A DNA stretch of 64,000 bases from Rosa chinensis. Lineage: Eukaryota; Streptophyta; Magnoliopsida; Rosales; Rosaceae. Shown here piece by piece: positions 13,223 to 27,483 of the stretch. Position 1 is the first letter of the stretch; the number at the start of each line of letters is the position of its first letter. The stretch covers positions 34,970,612 to 35,034,611 of the forward strand of contig NC_037091.1 in assembly GCF_002994745.2 (NCBI RefSeq). The letters are read 5' to 3'. The translations under genes and the position numbers were made by a program. Under the pieces are notes generated by a model that saw only the letters and a program-made list of their open reading frames with translations, was not told the DNA's origin and did no database searches.

Positions 13223-13882
13223 TTAATCTCGGATTTTTAAATCAAATTCTTGAAGCAAGAGAATCCAACGAATTAGCCTTGGCTTGGCATCCTTTATTGA
13301 CAATAAGTACTGTAGAGCCACATGATCCATGAAGACAATAACCTTAGAACCAACAAGGTAAGGCCGGAACTTTTCCGATGCATAAACCACTGCAAGTAAC
13401 TCCTTCTCTGTCGTTGAGTAATTGAGCTGAGCGTCAATGAGTGTCCGACTTGCATAATAAATGACATGAGGAAGCTTATTTACCCACTGCCCCAAAACGG
13501 CTCCTATAGCATAGTCGGATGCATCGCACATTAATTCAAAGGGAACACTCCAATCTAGAGCCATAATGATGGGGGCTGTTGTTAAGAGCTCTTTAAGTGT
13601 GTTGAAAGCCTTTAAACATGCATCGTCAAATGAAAAGATGGTGTCCTTAGAAAGAAGATCACATAAAGGCTTGGATATGCGTGAGAAATCCTTAATGAAC
13701 TTGCGATAAAAGCCAACATGTCCAAGAAAGCTCCTAATTCCTTTGACTGTTGTAGGAGGAGGAAGCTTCGCAATTAAATCAATTTTTGCCTTGTCGACTT
13801 CAATACCTCTACTTGAAACCACATGGCTGAGTACAATACCTTGTTGCACCATGAAATGGCATTTCTCCCAATTAAGAACCAA
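13223..13882 (-). pseudogene. Athila RNase H region
   Basis: This continues the reverse transcriptase frame after one premature TGA at about 13883-13885. It includes the connection segment ([18 protein letters not shown]), the first RNase H acidic motif [14 protein letters not shown], the [16 protein letters not shown] helix and [11 protein letters not shown], where most relatives have TDH. RNase H degrades the RNA strand of the RNA-DNA hybrid during reverse transcription. The frame ends in a TAA after KIRD, where relatives have a lysine codon, so a single base change separates it from integrase. Confidence 0.88.
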
Positions 13883-13885
13883 GTT

Positions 13886-15088
13886 TCATTCCTTACATCT
13901 TTTGAGAACTAGCTCCAAGTGATGGAGACACTCATCAAAACTAGCGCCAAAAACACTGAAGTCGTCCATGAATACTTCGATGAATCTTTCCACCATATCA
14001 GAGAAAATACTTAGCATGCACCTTTGAAAAGTTGCCAGCGCATTACAAAGACCGAATGGCATCCTCTGGTATTTATAAGTGCCAAAGGGACATGTAAAAG
14101 TTGTTTTCTCTTGATCTTCCGGTGCTATGGCAATCTGATTATAATCGCTATATCCATCCAAGAAACAGTAGTGACTATGACCGGCAAATTTTTCAAGCAT
14201 TTGATCTATAAATGGTAGAGGAAAGTGATCCTTGCATGTAGATGCATTAAGCTTCCGATAATCGATGCAAACTTTCCATCCCGTAGTCATTCTTTGAGGC
14301 GCCAATTCATGGGAATCATTCTTGACGACTGTAATACCGGATTTCTTTGGAACAACTTGGACCGGATTCACCCACTTGCTATCTGAAATAGGATAAATAA
14401 TTCCTACATCAAGGAGCTTCAAAACTTCAGCTCTCACAATATCTTTCATATGCGAGTTCAATCTCCTTTGTGCCTTACGACTTGGCTTTGATTCCCCCTC
14501 CAAAAGAATATGATGCATGCACTTTGTGGGGCTTATACCTTTAATATCTGCAATAGACCACCCAATAGCTGTCATATGATCTTTAAGAACTCTCAACAAT
14601 TTCTCTTCTTCAATCCCACTTAAGTTGGACGTAACGATCATGGGTAAAGTTTCTGAATCACCCAAATATGCATATTTAAGATGTTCTGGGAGTGGTTTCA
14701 ATTCCAATTTAGGTGCTTCAACAATAGAAGGAACTATCTTGCTGTTTGATGGTGGAAGAGGCTCAAAACTTGTTTGAAACTGTGGAGAATACTTAGGAGT
14801 AGCTTCGAGGATTGCAACTGCATCTTCAATCCCTGGTTCGTTAAACTCCATTCCACTTTGGGTAATACATGTCTCCAAAAAGTCTGGGGAACGATTTTCA
14901 ATGAAACTTTGTTGCACAATTTGATCCACAACTTCAAGGGAAAAGCAATGGTAACCCTCAGAAGGATGTTTAGCCGCATCAAAGATGTTGAATTCTACCA
15001 TCATATCTTGCACTTCCATTGTAAGTCTTCCTCTTTTTACGTCTATCATTGTTCTTGCAATGGCCATGAATGGTCTGTCCAAAAGCAT
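13886..15088 (-). pseudogene. Athila reverse transcriptase
   Basis: The longest open block of the element, 400 codons. Key motifs in order are VQVVPKKSG, GWKVCIDYRKLN, DHFPLPFIDQMLE, FLDGYSDYNQI, FTCPFGTYKYQRMPFGLCNA and the active-site EVFMDDFSVFG, with both aspartates of the YxDD-like FMDD box kept. The first half (residues 1-160) is the linker after the protease. The enzyme copies element RNA into DNA. A TGA follows CKE at the end, cutting it from RNase H; before that the frame is clean. Confidence 0.92.
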
Positions 15089-15744
15089 TGGGATTTCGTG
15101 ATCTGGTATTGGTACCTCAAAAGTATAAAGAAATTTGCTGGAAGAATGAGTTGATCAACCTTCTTCAATACATCTTCAATGATTCCTCTAGGAATTTTGA
15201 CTGATCGATCTGGCAGCTGTAACTTCACCGTAGTTGCTTGCAATTCACCCAAGTTCAATTGTTCATACATAGAGTACGGCATAAGGTTTACACTTGCACC
15301 CAAATCTAACAGAGCTTTCTTGAAAGAATGATCCCCAAAAGTGCAAGGGATTGGAAAGCTGCCAGGATCCTTCAATTTTGGAGGAAGCTTTCTTTATAGC
15401 ACTGCACTCACTTCCTTAGACAACATAACCTTTTCATGCTCTTCAAACTTCCTTTTAGTCATGCACAAATCTTTGAGGAACTTTGCATATGTAGGGATTT
15501 GTTTTATTACATCAGGGAGAGGAATGTTAATATGTACCTTTTTGAACATCTCCAAAATGTCCATCATATGCTTGTCATTCTTCTTCTTCATTAAGCATTG
15601 AGGATAGGGGATAGGAGGCACATATAACTGCTCTTGAGTGGATGTTGAAGATATCTTTGGAGTAGACGAAACTACATGTTTATGAACATGGTGTTTCTGG
15701 TCTTTGGAACGGTCTTTGGACTCTTCTGGGATTGATACAGCCAT
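15046..15744 (-). pseudogene. Athila gag-pol linker and aspartic protease
   Basis: The first part (15744-15394) has the conserved Athila linker motif MLEMFKKVHINIPLPD-like sequence preceding the protease, seen here as FKKVHINIPLPD. An in-frame TAA interrupts it at about 15393, where relatives have glutamine (SAVL then stop then RKLPPKLKDPGSF). The protease follows at 15375-15046, with the active-site motif DLGASVNLMP in place of the more common DSGA/DTGA; DLGAS is usual in this lineage. It would process the gag-pol polyprotein. A frameshift then separates it from the reverse transcriptase. Confidence 0.82.
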
Positions 15745-17091
15745 ACGATTCTGTGGTGGGTCAGCTGCAAATTTCTATTGTTGCATGTTCTCCTCAAAGT
15801 TGTAACTGAATTCACAGGCTTGTGGTTCACCGGATTGATCTCTACTTGACTTGGAAATTTGCCTTGTTCCTGTTCACTCAATTTGGCAACTATCTGCCCT
15901 ACTTGTGTTTTAAGCTTAGAGATACAGGCTCCATGGTTGTTCATTTTTCTTGCAAGAGTATCGATAGTATTAGACAAGTGTTGAACATGATGTTGTTGGC
16001 TTAACATGAAGGCTTTCATGGTTTCCTCAAGCGAGGACTTTTGCGGTTCGATCAGTGCTCCTTGATATGGTTGATAGGATCCTTGTGATTGTCCAGCATC
16101 TTGATTGTTTCTCCAAGAAAAATTTGGATGATTTCTCCATCCCAAGTTATATGTATTAGAATATGGATCATTCCTCGGTCTTGAATTGAAATCATTGACT
16201 TGTTGAACTTCTTCAAGCATAGGATTTGAGGGGTACTCATCAATATCATGGGCACCACTTGAACATAATGCACATGCCCCCTTCACCTTGTTTAAAAGTG
16301 GGGTATGCCCTTGTAATTGCTTTCTGAGAGCTGCAACTTCTTCTTCTAGTCCCCCCCTCCCCCCCCCCCGGTGCTTTTACTTCATAAATACCTCCTCTTT
16401 TTGATGTTTGTGCTAGTGCTCGTACATCCCTAGGACTATAGTCCCAATGCTTTGAATTTTCACATATGTTATCAAATGCTTCTATGGCTTCTTCTGTTGT
16501 TTTCTCCATTAGACTCCCTCGCACTGTCGCATCGACTATTGCTCTAGTTTGAGATGTAAGCCCTCTATAGAAGTAATTGATTTTCTGCCACAGTTCAAAG
16601 CCATGATGAGGACATTTCAAAAAAAAATCCTTGTAGTGCTCCCATGCATCATGAAAAGGTTCATGGGCTTCTTGAGCAAAGGTCATGATTTGGGTGATCA
16701 ATGCATTCGTCTTGCGAGCTGGAAAGAACTTACTAAGGAACTTCTTGGATAATTCTGCCCAAGAGTCAATGGAGCCTTGTGTAAGAGAGTCAAGCCAACT
16801 TTGTGCTTTATCTTTCAAAGAGAATGGGAACATGCGAAGTCAAATTTGCTCTTTGGTGACTCCTTGGTAGTTGAACGTTGAACATATTGCAAAGAATCCT
16901 TTGAGATGATTATAGGGGTTCTCATTCTCCTTCCCATAGAATGTAGGAAGAAGTTGGATTGTTGCAGGATGTATCTCAGATTGTTGTGCAATAGGTGCCA
17001 AGGCAATGCATGAAGGAGCATCATAGGTTGTTAGTGCAGTATACTCACGCAAGTTCTTGGGTGGGTCGTTGTTTACGAGTTGATCAGCCAT
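15672..17091 (-). pseudogene. Athila gag (capsid and degenerate zinc knuckle)
   Basis: Starts MADQLVNNDPPKNLREY at 17091. It contains a retrotransposon gag domain (LLPTFYGKENENPYNHLKGF, then FPFSLKDKAQSWLDSL and FFPARKTNALITQIM). A TGA near 16837 splits the capsid region. A C-rich tract at 16351-16369 coincides with a frameshift. The nucleocapsid knuckle in the next frame reads CALCSSGAHDIDEY, a CX2CX4HX4C pattern whose last cysteine is tyrosine, so zinc binding would be weak or absent. Gag would form the particle that packages element RNA. Confidence 0.85.
16351..16369. repeat. Interrupted poly-C tract at the gag frameshift
   Basis: Seven C, one T, then eleven C on the plus strand. It lies exactly where the gag reading frame changes, so slippage in this homopolymer is the likely cause of the frameshift. 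Confidence 0.75.
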
Positions 17092-17104
17092 TGTTGTCGG
17101 AAGA

Positions 17105-19405
17105 GTTTGAACAACAGGCTTCTCAAATCGGAATGTTACTTGGAATTTGCTACGAGCCCTAGCTGCTCAAATTCGTCTCCCCTGGTTAGTTGCTGGAGAC
17201 TTTAATGAAATCCTTTATCTGGCAGATAAATTGGGTGGCCCGGCTCGGTGTTTTACTCAGATGAATAGATTTCATCAAGCCCTGATAGATTTGAGTTGAT
17301 GGACATGGGTTTTATTGGTTCCCGGTATACCTAGTCGAATCGTTTTACAAAAGAAAGGCTTGACCGAGCCTGTCTTCCAGTGGAGAGAGATGTATCCCTT
17401 TTCTCGGGTTGTCACCCTACCTCTGAGCAGATCGGATCACTGTCCTCTGCTTATTGAGGTTGATCTAGAGATGCCTATACTGCACCGCATCCCTCGACTT
17501 TTTCGATTTGAAGAAATGTGGCTGCACCATTCCGATTGCACCAGTGTTGTTCAACAAGGTTGGATATTGCCAATGACCGGTGATTCTATGGCACAGGTAG
17601 GCCGAAAGATAAAACATACTGGTAACTTATTCCTTAGTTGGCATGTAGGGGTGTTCTAGCAGAGGCAGGTTGAGATGACACTCATTCAAGGTAAGTTGGA
17701 TGATTTAATGAAGAAGAATTATGAGGCTTCCCATTTTGATGAGCAAAGGGCACTTTAGTTTAGGTTGAATGAAATGCTTTCCATCAATGAGACATATTGG
17801 CGGCAACGTTCAAAGATTCAATGGCTTAAAGAGGGTGACCGCAATACTGCTTTCTTTCACCGGAGAGCATCAAATAGAAGGTGTCGGAACCGAGTTAAGG
17901 TATTGGTAAAAGAAGATGGACAATGGACTTCTGAACCGGATGAAGTGGCTAATGTTTTAGTCAGGTATTATGAGTCCATATTTCGTTATGAGCATTCTGA
18001 CCTAATGGCTACGGCAATGATTCTTGATTGTCTACAACCTCTAGTTCCTGAGGACATGAATTCCAAGCTCTTAGCCCCATATCAGACGAAGAGATCAAAA
18101 TAGCTTTATTCCAGATGCATCCCTCAAAATCCCAGGGACCGGATGGTATATCTCCCTGTTTCTATCAGAAATGTTGGGGGGTGGTAGAGTTTGATATGTG
18201 TAGGGCAGTTAGAGAAGTACTTCGCACAGGGCAGATCTCACAGGAGTCAAACTTCACCCATCTTACTTTAATCTCGAAGATTAAAGAGCCACAACTAGCC
18301 TCCGATCTACGACTGATAGCTCTATGCAATGTGGTTTACAAAATTACTTCTAAGGTTTTGGCTAACAGATTGAATAGGATACTTCCCCACATTATTTCTC
18401 CATTGCAAAGTGCCTTTGTCCCTGGATGACTCATCTCTGATAATACTTTAGTGGCTACAGAAGTAGCTCATTTTATGAAGAAACTTAAACGACAGGCTGA
18501 TGGTTTCTTTTCCTTGAAACTTGACATCTCCAAAGCCTATGACAGACTTGAGTGGTAGTATTTGGAGGCTATTTTAGTGAAACTTGGATTCTGCAGAACA
18601 TGGGTGGATGTAGTCTTGGCTACTGTTAAATCTGTAAGCTACTCTATCTTAATCAATGGTATACCTACTGGATTCATTTGGCCTACAAGGGGCATCAGAC
18701 AAGGGAATCCACTATCCCCCTACTTATTTATCCTCTGTGCAGAGGGTCTCTCTGCTCTGATTACATCCTCTATCTAGAATGGGAGTATCAAAGGCCTAGC
18801 TATGTCACCTTCTGCTCCTATTATTCACCATTTGTTGTTTGCAGATGATTGTTTTTTGTTTGGGGAAGCTTCTGCTAGAGAATGTCAAGTTTATAAAAAT
18901 ATTCTCTCTATCTATGCTCGGGCTTCAGGTCAAAATATTAATCTGCAAAAATCTAGTGTTGTGTTCAGTGGTAGTGTGGGGCTGCCTTTAAGGAATCAAT
19001 TAGCTGAAATTCTTGGTGTCGAATGTGTTAAGGAGCATGGCTTGTATTTGGGATTACCTATACATGTTGGTCATAACAAAACAGCTATTTTTGCTTACTT
19101 GAAGGAGAGACTCACTAAAAAATTGGTAAGTTGGAGGTCAAAGGTTCTGAGTGCAGGAGGTAAAGAGCTGCTTATTGAAGTTGTTGCTCAAACTTTACCC
19201 AATTATGTTATGAATTGCTATTCGCTACCCAAGTCTCTTTGTGATGATCTTCAGCAGCTTTGTTCCCAATTTTTTTGGGGAAGTACAGACGATAAAAGAA
19301 AGATTCATTGGTGGTCTTGGGAGAGAATGTGTCTCCCAAAGGAGCAAGGTGGTATGGGATTTAAACATTTGCATGCTCATAATTTAGCCATGTTATCGAA
19401 ACAAG
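17105..19405 (+). pseudogene. L1-type LINE ORF2 (endonuclease end and reverse transcriptase)
   Basis: Begins inside the apurinic endonuclease domain (LPWLVAGDFNEIL near 17200; SDHCPLLIEV near 17440), continues through the linker (FFHRRASNRR near 17850) and the reverse transcriptase (KSQGPDGISPCFYQ, LRLIALCNVVYKI, LQSAFVPG, LKLDISKAYDRLEW, GIRQGNPLSPYLFILCAEG) to the catalytic box [12 protein letters not shown] (18837-18880). It then stops at 19405 before the zf-RVT and RNase H parts that normally follow. In-frame stops at about 17298, 17653, 18427, 18557 and 18775 break it. The 5' end abuts the truncated Athila gag. Confidence 0.9.
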
Positions 19406-19435
19406 GGTAGAGAATTCTGTCGAAACAAGGGTAAA
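19396..19435. repeat. 14-base direct repeat at the LINE 3' break
   Basis: TCGAAACAAGGGTA occurs at about 19398-19411 and again at about 19422-19435, followed by a run of A. The LINE reading frame ends within the first copy. It may be a filler or junction duplication. Confidence 0.6.
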
Positions 19436-20464
19436 AAAAAAAATACTAAATACTATTTAGTCCTTGAGCTTTTGACCATAAAATACTTCAGTCTCTGACC
19501 TTCTAATTTCACACGTTTAGTCCATATACTTCAAAATTTCAGACCAATAGGTCCTTGCCGTCTAAAAGTCGCGGTGAAATGTCTATTATGCCCTCAGTTC
19601 TTTTTTTTTTAATAAATTTATTCCTTTCTCTTTTTTTATTTATTTATTTTTTTATTATTCTTTTTTTTTTCAAATAGAAAGAAAGAAAGGGAAAAAAAAA
19701 AATTCCTTTTCCAAAAAAATAACACCTCTGGAGTATATGTGCGTATATGTGGTCTGGGCATGTGCATTCCTTTTCCACATAAATTGCAATTACGCGCATA
19801 GAAATGTGTGTAATCACACCTCTGGAGTAGTACCAAAAGAGGATTTCCGCTATGTCTATGTACATAAATGTCTAATGAATGAGTCTATTTCTATGTACCA
19901 CTGTGGACACTCCCACTATCTTCTTGTCTGTCTGTAAATGACAGCGAAAGGGTATGTAGTGGTTTATTCTAGCTTTAGATGAATATGTATATTGGCACCC
20001 GGCTTTAGGTATGATTAAAAAAATAATACTAATTAATAAGCTAATAAAAAAAAAATCCAATTCTGAACTCTGAAGTCATTTAGCGCCAAAGTGCCAAACC
20101 AGTGAGCTCTTCCGCCTATTTGATACTCGCCAGACTGATTGAGAAGAAGATGAAGAACTTGACACCAGGGCTAGCTTTTTCGAGAGCGATTAAGAAGAAA
20201 TGGTAGAGCTGTACGTGCTTTGTACTCGATCAGCGGAGCTTGCCGCCTCCATTTCTCAGAGACTTGAAGCAGGTAAATAAGCGACTAGATCCAATTCTAT
20301 CACTGTCGTTTCAAATCAATCATATAACTCGTCCTTCAATTTCTGCTTAAATCACCATCCGTGAGCGTTTGGCCGCTCAATTTTTCGTCCAACTCACTCT
20401 TGCAGCTCGCTAATCTCTACGTCGTACGTGGTGCAAATCGGAAAATGCATTCCAGCCTCAGATG
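19436..20464. other. Intergenic repeat and possible first exon
   Basis: The first part (about 19440-19600) reads like a widespread plant repeat with spaced TTTAGTCC-type phrases. Homopurine and homopyrimidine tracts follow at 19600-19710. At 20201-20275 a short frame (MVELYVLCTRSAELAASI...) runs to an AG|GTAAAT that could be a splice donor. I do not recognise it and could not join it to another exon, so it is only a candidate. Confidence 0.3.
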
Positions 20465-20670
20465 CAGGGGCGGATCTAGTATGTACGTGGGGCGGGCTAT
20501 AGCCCGTCCGAAGATTTTGGACAAAAAAAAAAACCTAGATGTATATATATATATTTTAGTTGGGTATAAGTGTATTGTCTATAATTCCAGCCCGTTCGAG
20601 TATTTTTCTTAACTCGCCCTTCATCACTTGGTCAGTCCCTCTCCTCCTCAGTCCTCATCAGTCATCACTT

Positions 20671-20890
20671 CGATAATTCGATTTCGCTCCCAGGCTCCCA
20701 GCCTCCTCCTCCTCGGCTCCTCATCACTTCGATTACGCTCCCAGGCTCCCAGCCTCCTCCTCCTCAGTCCTCATCAGTCATCAGTTCGATTTCGCTCCCA
20801 GGCTCCCAGCCTCCTCCTCCTCAGTCCTCATCAGTCATCAGTTCGATTTCGCTCCCAGGCTCCCAGCCTCCTCCTCCTCGGCTCCTCCTC
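20671..20890. repeat. 57-base minisatellite in the hAT element
   Basis: Roughly four copies of a unit containing TTCGCTCCCAGGCTCCCAG followed by CCTCCTCCTCCTC and, in most copies, AGTCCTCATCAGTCATCAG. The second copy is shortened. The array reads through as a repeating RFRSQAPSLLLL in one frame, but there is no reason to think it is translated. Confidence 0.8.
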
Positions 20891-21439
20891 CTCTTCTAAA
20901 CTTCTGCAAATCTGCAGCTCTGGCCTCTAGGCTCTGGAATTCTCGGCTTCTCCAAGACATCAACATCAATTTGAGGCAATGATTCAATGTAAGATTTTGT
21001 TTAATTAATTGAATCAATCCAATTTGGGGCAATTTATAGGGTTTAAGGATTGATGTGAAATTCATGTTCCTGGGTTGTATTCAGGTGAAGATTTCATGGA
21101 TTGAACTCATTGAAGAATGAAGATTTCATGGATTGAACTCATCTTCGTCTCATCGTCTCATCGTCTGGTATGCAAATCTGCAATTTAACATTTTATTGTT
21201 TAATTGTTGTGGACTGTGGGTTAAATGTGATGTGATTAAGTTGATTAATTGATTAACTGTCAAGCGGTTCTACAAATCTGAGTTGCTTTTTTCTTTTCCT
21301 TTCATAGTTTCATTGTGCATCAGTGCATCAGTGCATATAATTGTGACTTGTATTGTGGTTTTTTATTTTTCTTAAATTAGTTATTATGAAAAGTAGTTGA
21401 TTCAAAGTTAATTTCTTAATTTATAGGTGTTAGAGTAAC

Positions 21440-21909
21440 ATGTCAAATCATGAGCAGCGATCAAAATTCATTGACTCATGGTTTAAAAGAACAAATGTTG
21501 AGTCTTCAAGTTCAAATGTAGTTTCTGAACCTTCCATATCCTCTCCAAATATTGATGTTGAACCTCAACCTTCCATTCCTGAACCACAAAATAATATCAA
21601 CGGTCTTGAACGTGATCCTGGATTGCGTTGTGCCATATGGAAATATCCAGTGAATGAGCGTGATAGTATTCGAAAAGCCTATGTTTTGTTGGGTCCATTT
21701 CAACCTGAGTTAGAATTTCCATTCATTGAACAAGGGAGTCAACCACGAAGATTTCAGTTTTCTTGGTTCAAGGATAATCCATGGCTGATGAGTTTCTTGG
21801 TGATTGTATGGTCCTTCATATTGAGAAGGAATATGCTGAATCTATTGACAATGAATCGGTGATCAAAGAGTTTGAAGCTTGTGGAACTCGTAGAGTTAGA
21901 TTTAGTTAG
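21440..21909 (+). pseudogene. hAT transposase, N-terminus joined to C-terminus
   Basis: The frame at 21440 begins MSNHEQRSKFIDSWFKR and includes LERDPGLRCAIWKYPVNERD and AYVLLGPFQPELEFP, the usual lead into the TTF zinc finger of plant hAT-like transposases, and RRFQFSWFKDNPW. Directly after, in another frame (21781-21909), comes DEFLGDCMVLHIEKEYAES and a stop, which is the extreme C-terminal part after the hAT dimerisation region. The zinc finger, catalytic core and dimerisation domain are all missing, so one internal deletion joined the two ends. Confidence 0.8.
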
Positions 21910-22069
21910 TTTAGGTTCTTGTATTGCATTGCACGTTTATTTTGTTATTGATTTTGTTTTTTAGTTTTGTATAGATATGCATTTGAAGGGTAAGGCTCAC
22001 TACATCCCCCCTTGACTAGGTGTATATTTTTCTTAAATTAATAAAATTCTCTCGCACCGTCGAGATTCT

Positions 22070-22110
<41 letters not shown>

Positions 22111-22111
22111 G

Positions 22112-22477
22112 GAGGCGTTCCAAAGAGGACGTCCGCACTTTCGTTAAAGTGCGGACGGCGCTGCTGCAGCTCGGCTCGGGGCGCGACGGAGCGGCGAGGG
22201 TTGCCGGAAGGACGCCAGGGGTCGGGCGGAGCCGTCTGCAGTAGGTTGAGTCGCCGGCGACGTCGTTGGAGGGCTGCCCAGAAAACCTGCAGTTGCAGGT
22301 CGGGTTGCTGCCCAGAACCTGCAACCCCGACCTCCTCCGACCGTGAACACTGCCCAGAACAGTCCAAGATGCCTCCGGCCTCCCTCCTGCAAGCCGCGCG
22401 CCGCCGCCGCCTGGAACGCCTCCGCTGCATCGCCGTCCGCACTACGCTAAAGTGCGGACGTCCGCTTCAGAACGGGC

Positions 22478-22480
<3 letters not shown>
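22112..22480. mobile_element. Small GC-rich inverted-repeat element in a (TA)n tract
   Basis: Starts GAGGCGTTCC and ends GAACGGGCCTC. Just inside both ends sit matching hairpins, GTCCGCACTTTCGTTAAAG followed by TGCGGAC on the left and the like on the right. It is flanked on both sides by about 30 bases of TA repeat. The 369-bp length, GC-rich inside and TA flanks resemble a Mutator-like or other MITE that inserts into TA microsatellites. It lies wholly within the hAT element, so it is younger than that insertion. Confidence 0.65.
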
Positions 22481-22515
<35 letters not shown>

Positions 22516-22572
22516 TTGAAGAAATCCCAGCCCGTCCAAAGTTTCAATCCTGGATCCGCCCCTGCTCAGATG

Positions 22573-23028
22573 GACGATTCCGGTCCCTGGGCTCAAGTAT
22601 TTTCTCTGATATATATACTCATTTTGTTGATTGCGTTTGTTGATTTTTATATTTCATTGCAGATGTGAAGCTTTCCAGTGTCAAGTGCTACTGCCCATTT
22701 ATGTTTAAGTGGAAGTGGCGTCCTCTGATTGGTTTCTTTTCCATGCCGAGACCGCTGTACGTGTTTGGCTTCCGTTTGGTCAATGGTCCATCTCAGTAGG
22801 TCACTCTAACGTACGCTCTTACGCCATCCCCTCGTTCCATTCTACTCTTCTTCGCCACCCACCACCTCACTGCTGACGCCGACACCACCAACTGTTTCCG
22901 ATTCACCAAACAAACTTACATATAACTCACCCAAACACCCTCCATCACTCTCTCTCTCTCTCTCTCTGCTACTATCTGCTTCTGCTTCTGCTCACTCACT
23001 CACTCACTCACAGACATTTAACACAGAC
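22573..23028 (+). promoter_or_regulatory. Upstream region and leader of the aldo-keto reductase gene
   Basis: The 450 bases between the hAT right end and the AKR start codon. A TATA-like ACATATAAC is at about 22917, and pyrimidine-rich microsatellites (CT at 22949-22967, ACTC near 22992-23011) form a typical plant 5' leader. The hAT insertion ends only 464 bases from the ATG, so it sits within or next to the promoter. No further regulatory motif can be claimed. Confidence 0.4.
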
Positions 23029-26364
<3,336 letters not shown>

Positions 26365-26512
26365 GTGTGTGCCTTGATTCTCCGAGTTATGTCACAATAA
26401 TGCCTCTTTGTGCCTTGAGAATTTGGTGAATCTGTATTTTTGTTCAAAGACTTGGTAGTTTATGACTTTATGGAGTCACCAGAGTAATATGTTTAATGTA
26501 TGTCCTTGAAAC

Positions 26513-26518
26513 AATAAA
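26513..26518 (+). terminator. Candidate polyadenylation signal of the AKR gene
   Basis: AATAAA 149 bases after the stop codon, in AT-rich sequence. Plant signals are loose, so this is only the best match. Confidence 0.4.
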
Positions 26519-27090
26519 AAATTCTGTATTAAAAATTGAATTTTATAACTTGTCTGAGTATCCGGGTGCGTATGTTTGGCGGGATGGTAAGACAAATATT
26601 TTCTATTTGAAAGTGGAAGGAGGTCATTTGTTCGAGCCCCATCAATGGTGGATTATAAGGCAAGAGTATTATTTACCCTAATATTTAAATGGGGTTTTGA
26701 CCATTAACCCTAATACTAGGGACTTTTTTTTTTTTTCCCTTTATACCACTCACTTATTTTTTTTTTCTCACTTACCCATAATGACTCTAATAAATTGTTT
26801 CCTAATACCCAAGTAAGTTTTGTTTTTTTTTTTTTAAATTTATTTTTGAGACTATTTTGCCCTCACCCCTTTGTCACATAGAGAGAGAAAATTGAAGAGA
26901 GAATCCATAGGAGACTTTCCGGATTCCGATCGCCGGTCATAGATCGCCGGCCGCTGAACTTCTCTAAAAACCTTGCTAGAAGTCCCCAAAGAAATCGTCG
27001 GAGATATCATACGTCACCGGAGAGGTTTATTGCCTCCCTAGTAAACATTTATTACCCCCAATAAACTTTTATTGCCAATAAATATTTATT

Positions 27091-27107
27091 GGGGGGGGGG
27101 GGGGGGG
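27091..27107. repeat. 17-base poly-G tract
   Basis: Uninterrupted run of G inside a TTATTG...CAATAA phrase of the MULE remnant. Related phrases elsewhere have four to seven C or G, so the run grew by slippage. Confidence 0.9.
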
Positions 27108-27437
27108 CAATAAAAGTTTGTGAAACCTCACCAGAGGTCCCCAAAGAGGTCGCTGGAGATTTCATAGGTCGCCAGAGAGGTTTTTTGCCCCCAATAAATG
27201 TTTATTGGGAGATAAACCTTTATTTTCCCTCAATAAATGTTTTTTGTGAGGCAATAAAAGTTTATTAGGGTAGGGAAAAGGGGAACTAATCTCCCTAAAA
27301 TTAGACAAATAAAATTTTGATTGAGGAAGAAGATGAGGAGATTACATCAATTCAAAACCTTTTAGTAGGGGGCAATAAGCGTTTATTAGGGGCCAATAAC
27401 CAACTTTTAATTTAGAATTCAGTATTTTGGCAACACG

Positions 27438-27440
<3 letters not shown>

Positions 27441-27469
<29 letters not shown>
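27441..27469. repeat. (AC)n microsatellite
   Basis: About 14 uninterrupted AC units at the junction between MULE-internal sequence and the Tat-type LTR fragment. Confidence 0.9.
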
Positions 27470-27471
<2 letters not shown>

Positions 27472-27483
27472 ACATAGGCATTT

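Larger units (their letters stand above)
7373..17100 (-). mobile_element. Athila-lineage Ty3/Gypsy retrotransposon, 5'-truncated
   Basis: On the minus strand the order is gag, protease, reverse transcriptase, RNase H, integrase, a long non-coding tract, then an LTR. This is the Ty3/Gypsy order. The reverse transcriptase block (MPFGLCNA, EVFMDDFSVFG) and the DLGAS protease motif are typical of the Athila lineage. No 5' LTR or primer-binding site is found upstream of gag; the element stops within about 15 bases of the gag ATG, where LINE homology begins. At least three in-frame stops and several frameshifts interrupt the coding region, so the copy is dead. The 2.7-kb non-coding tract between integrase and LTR is where Athila elements often carry an env-like ORF; none is readable here. 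Confidence 0.85.
20465..22564 (+). mobile_element. hAT transposon, internally deleted, perfect 8-bp TSD
   Basis: Terminal inverted repeats start CAGGGGCGGATCTAG and end CTGGATCCGCCCCTG. The 8-bp target duplication CTCAGATG is perfect (20457-20464 and 22565-22572). This is diagnostic of the hAT superfamily. The inside keeps only the N- and C-terminal parts of a TTF-zinc-finger-type transposase, so the copy needs a helper to move. It carries a minisatellite near its left end and a second small element in a TA tract at its right end. Confidence 0.93.

Noticed and set aside
20628..20930. A 100-codon frame with repeated RFRSQAPSLLLL
   Set aside because: It is the minisatellite of the hAT element read in one frame; no evidence of translation.
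22038..22668. Open frames of up to 155 codons around 22200
   Set aside because: They run through the GC-rich MITE-like element and the TA repeats (giving YIYIYI runs), so they are composition effects.
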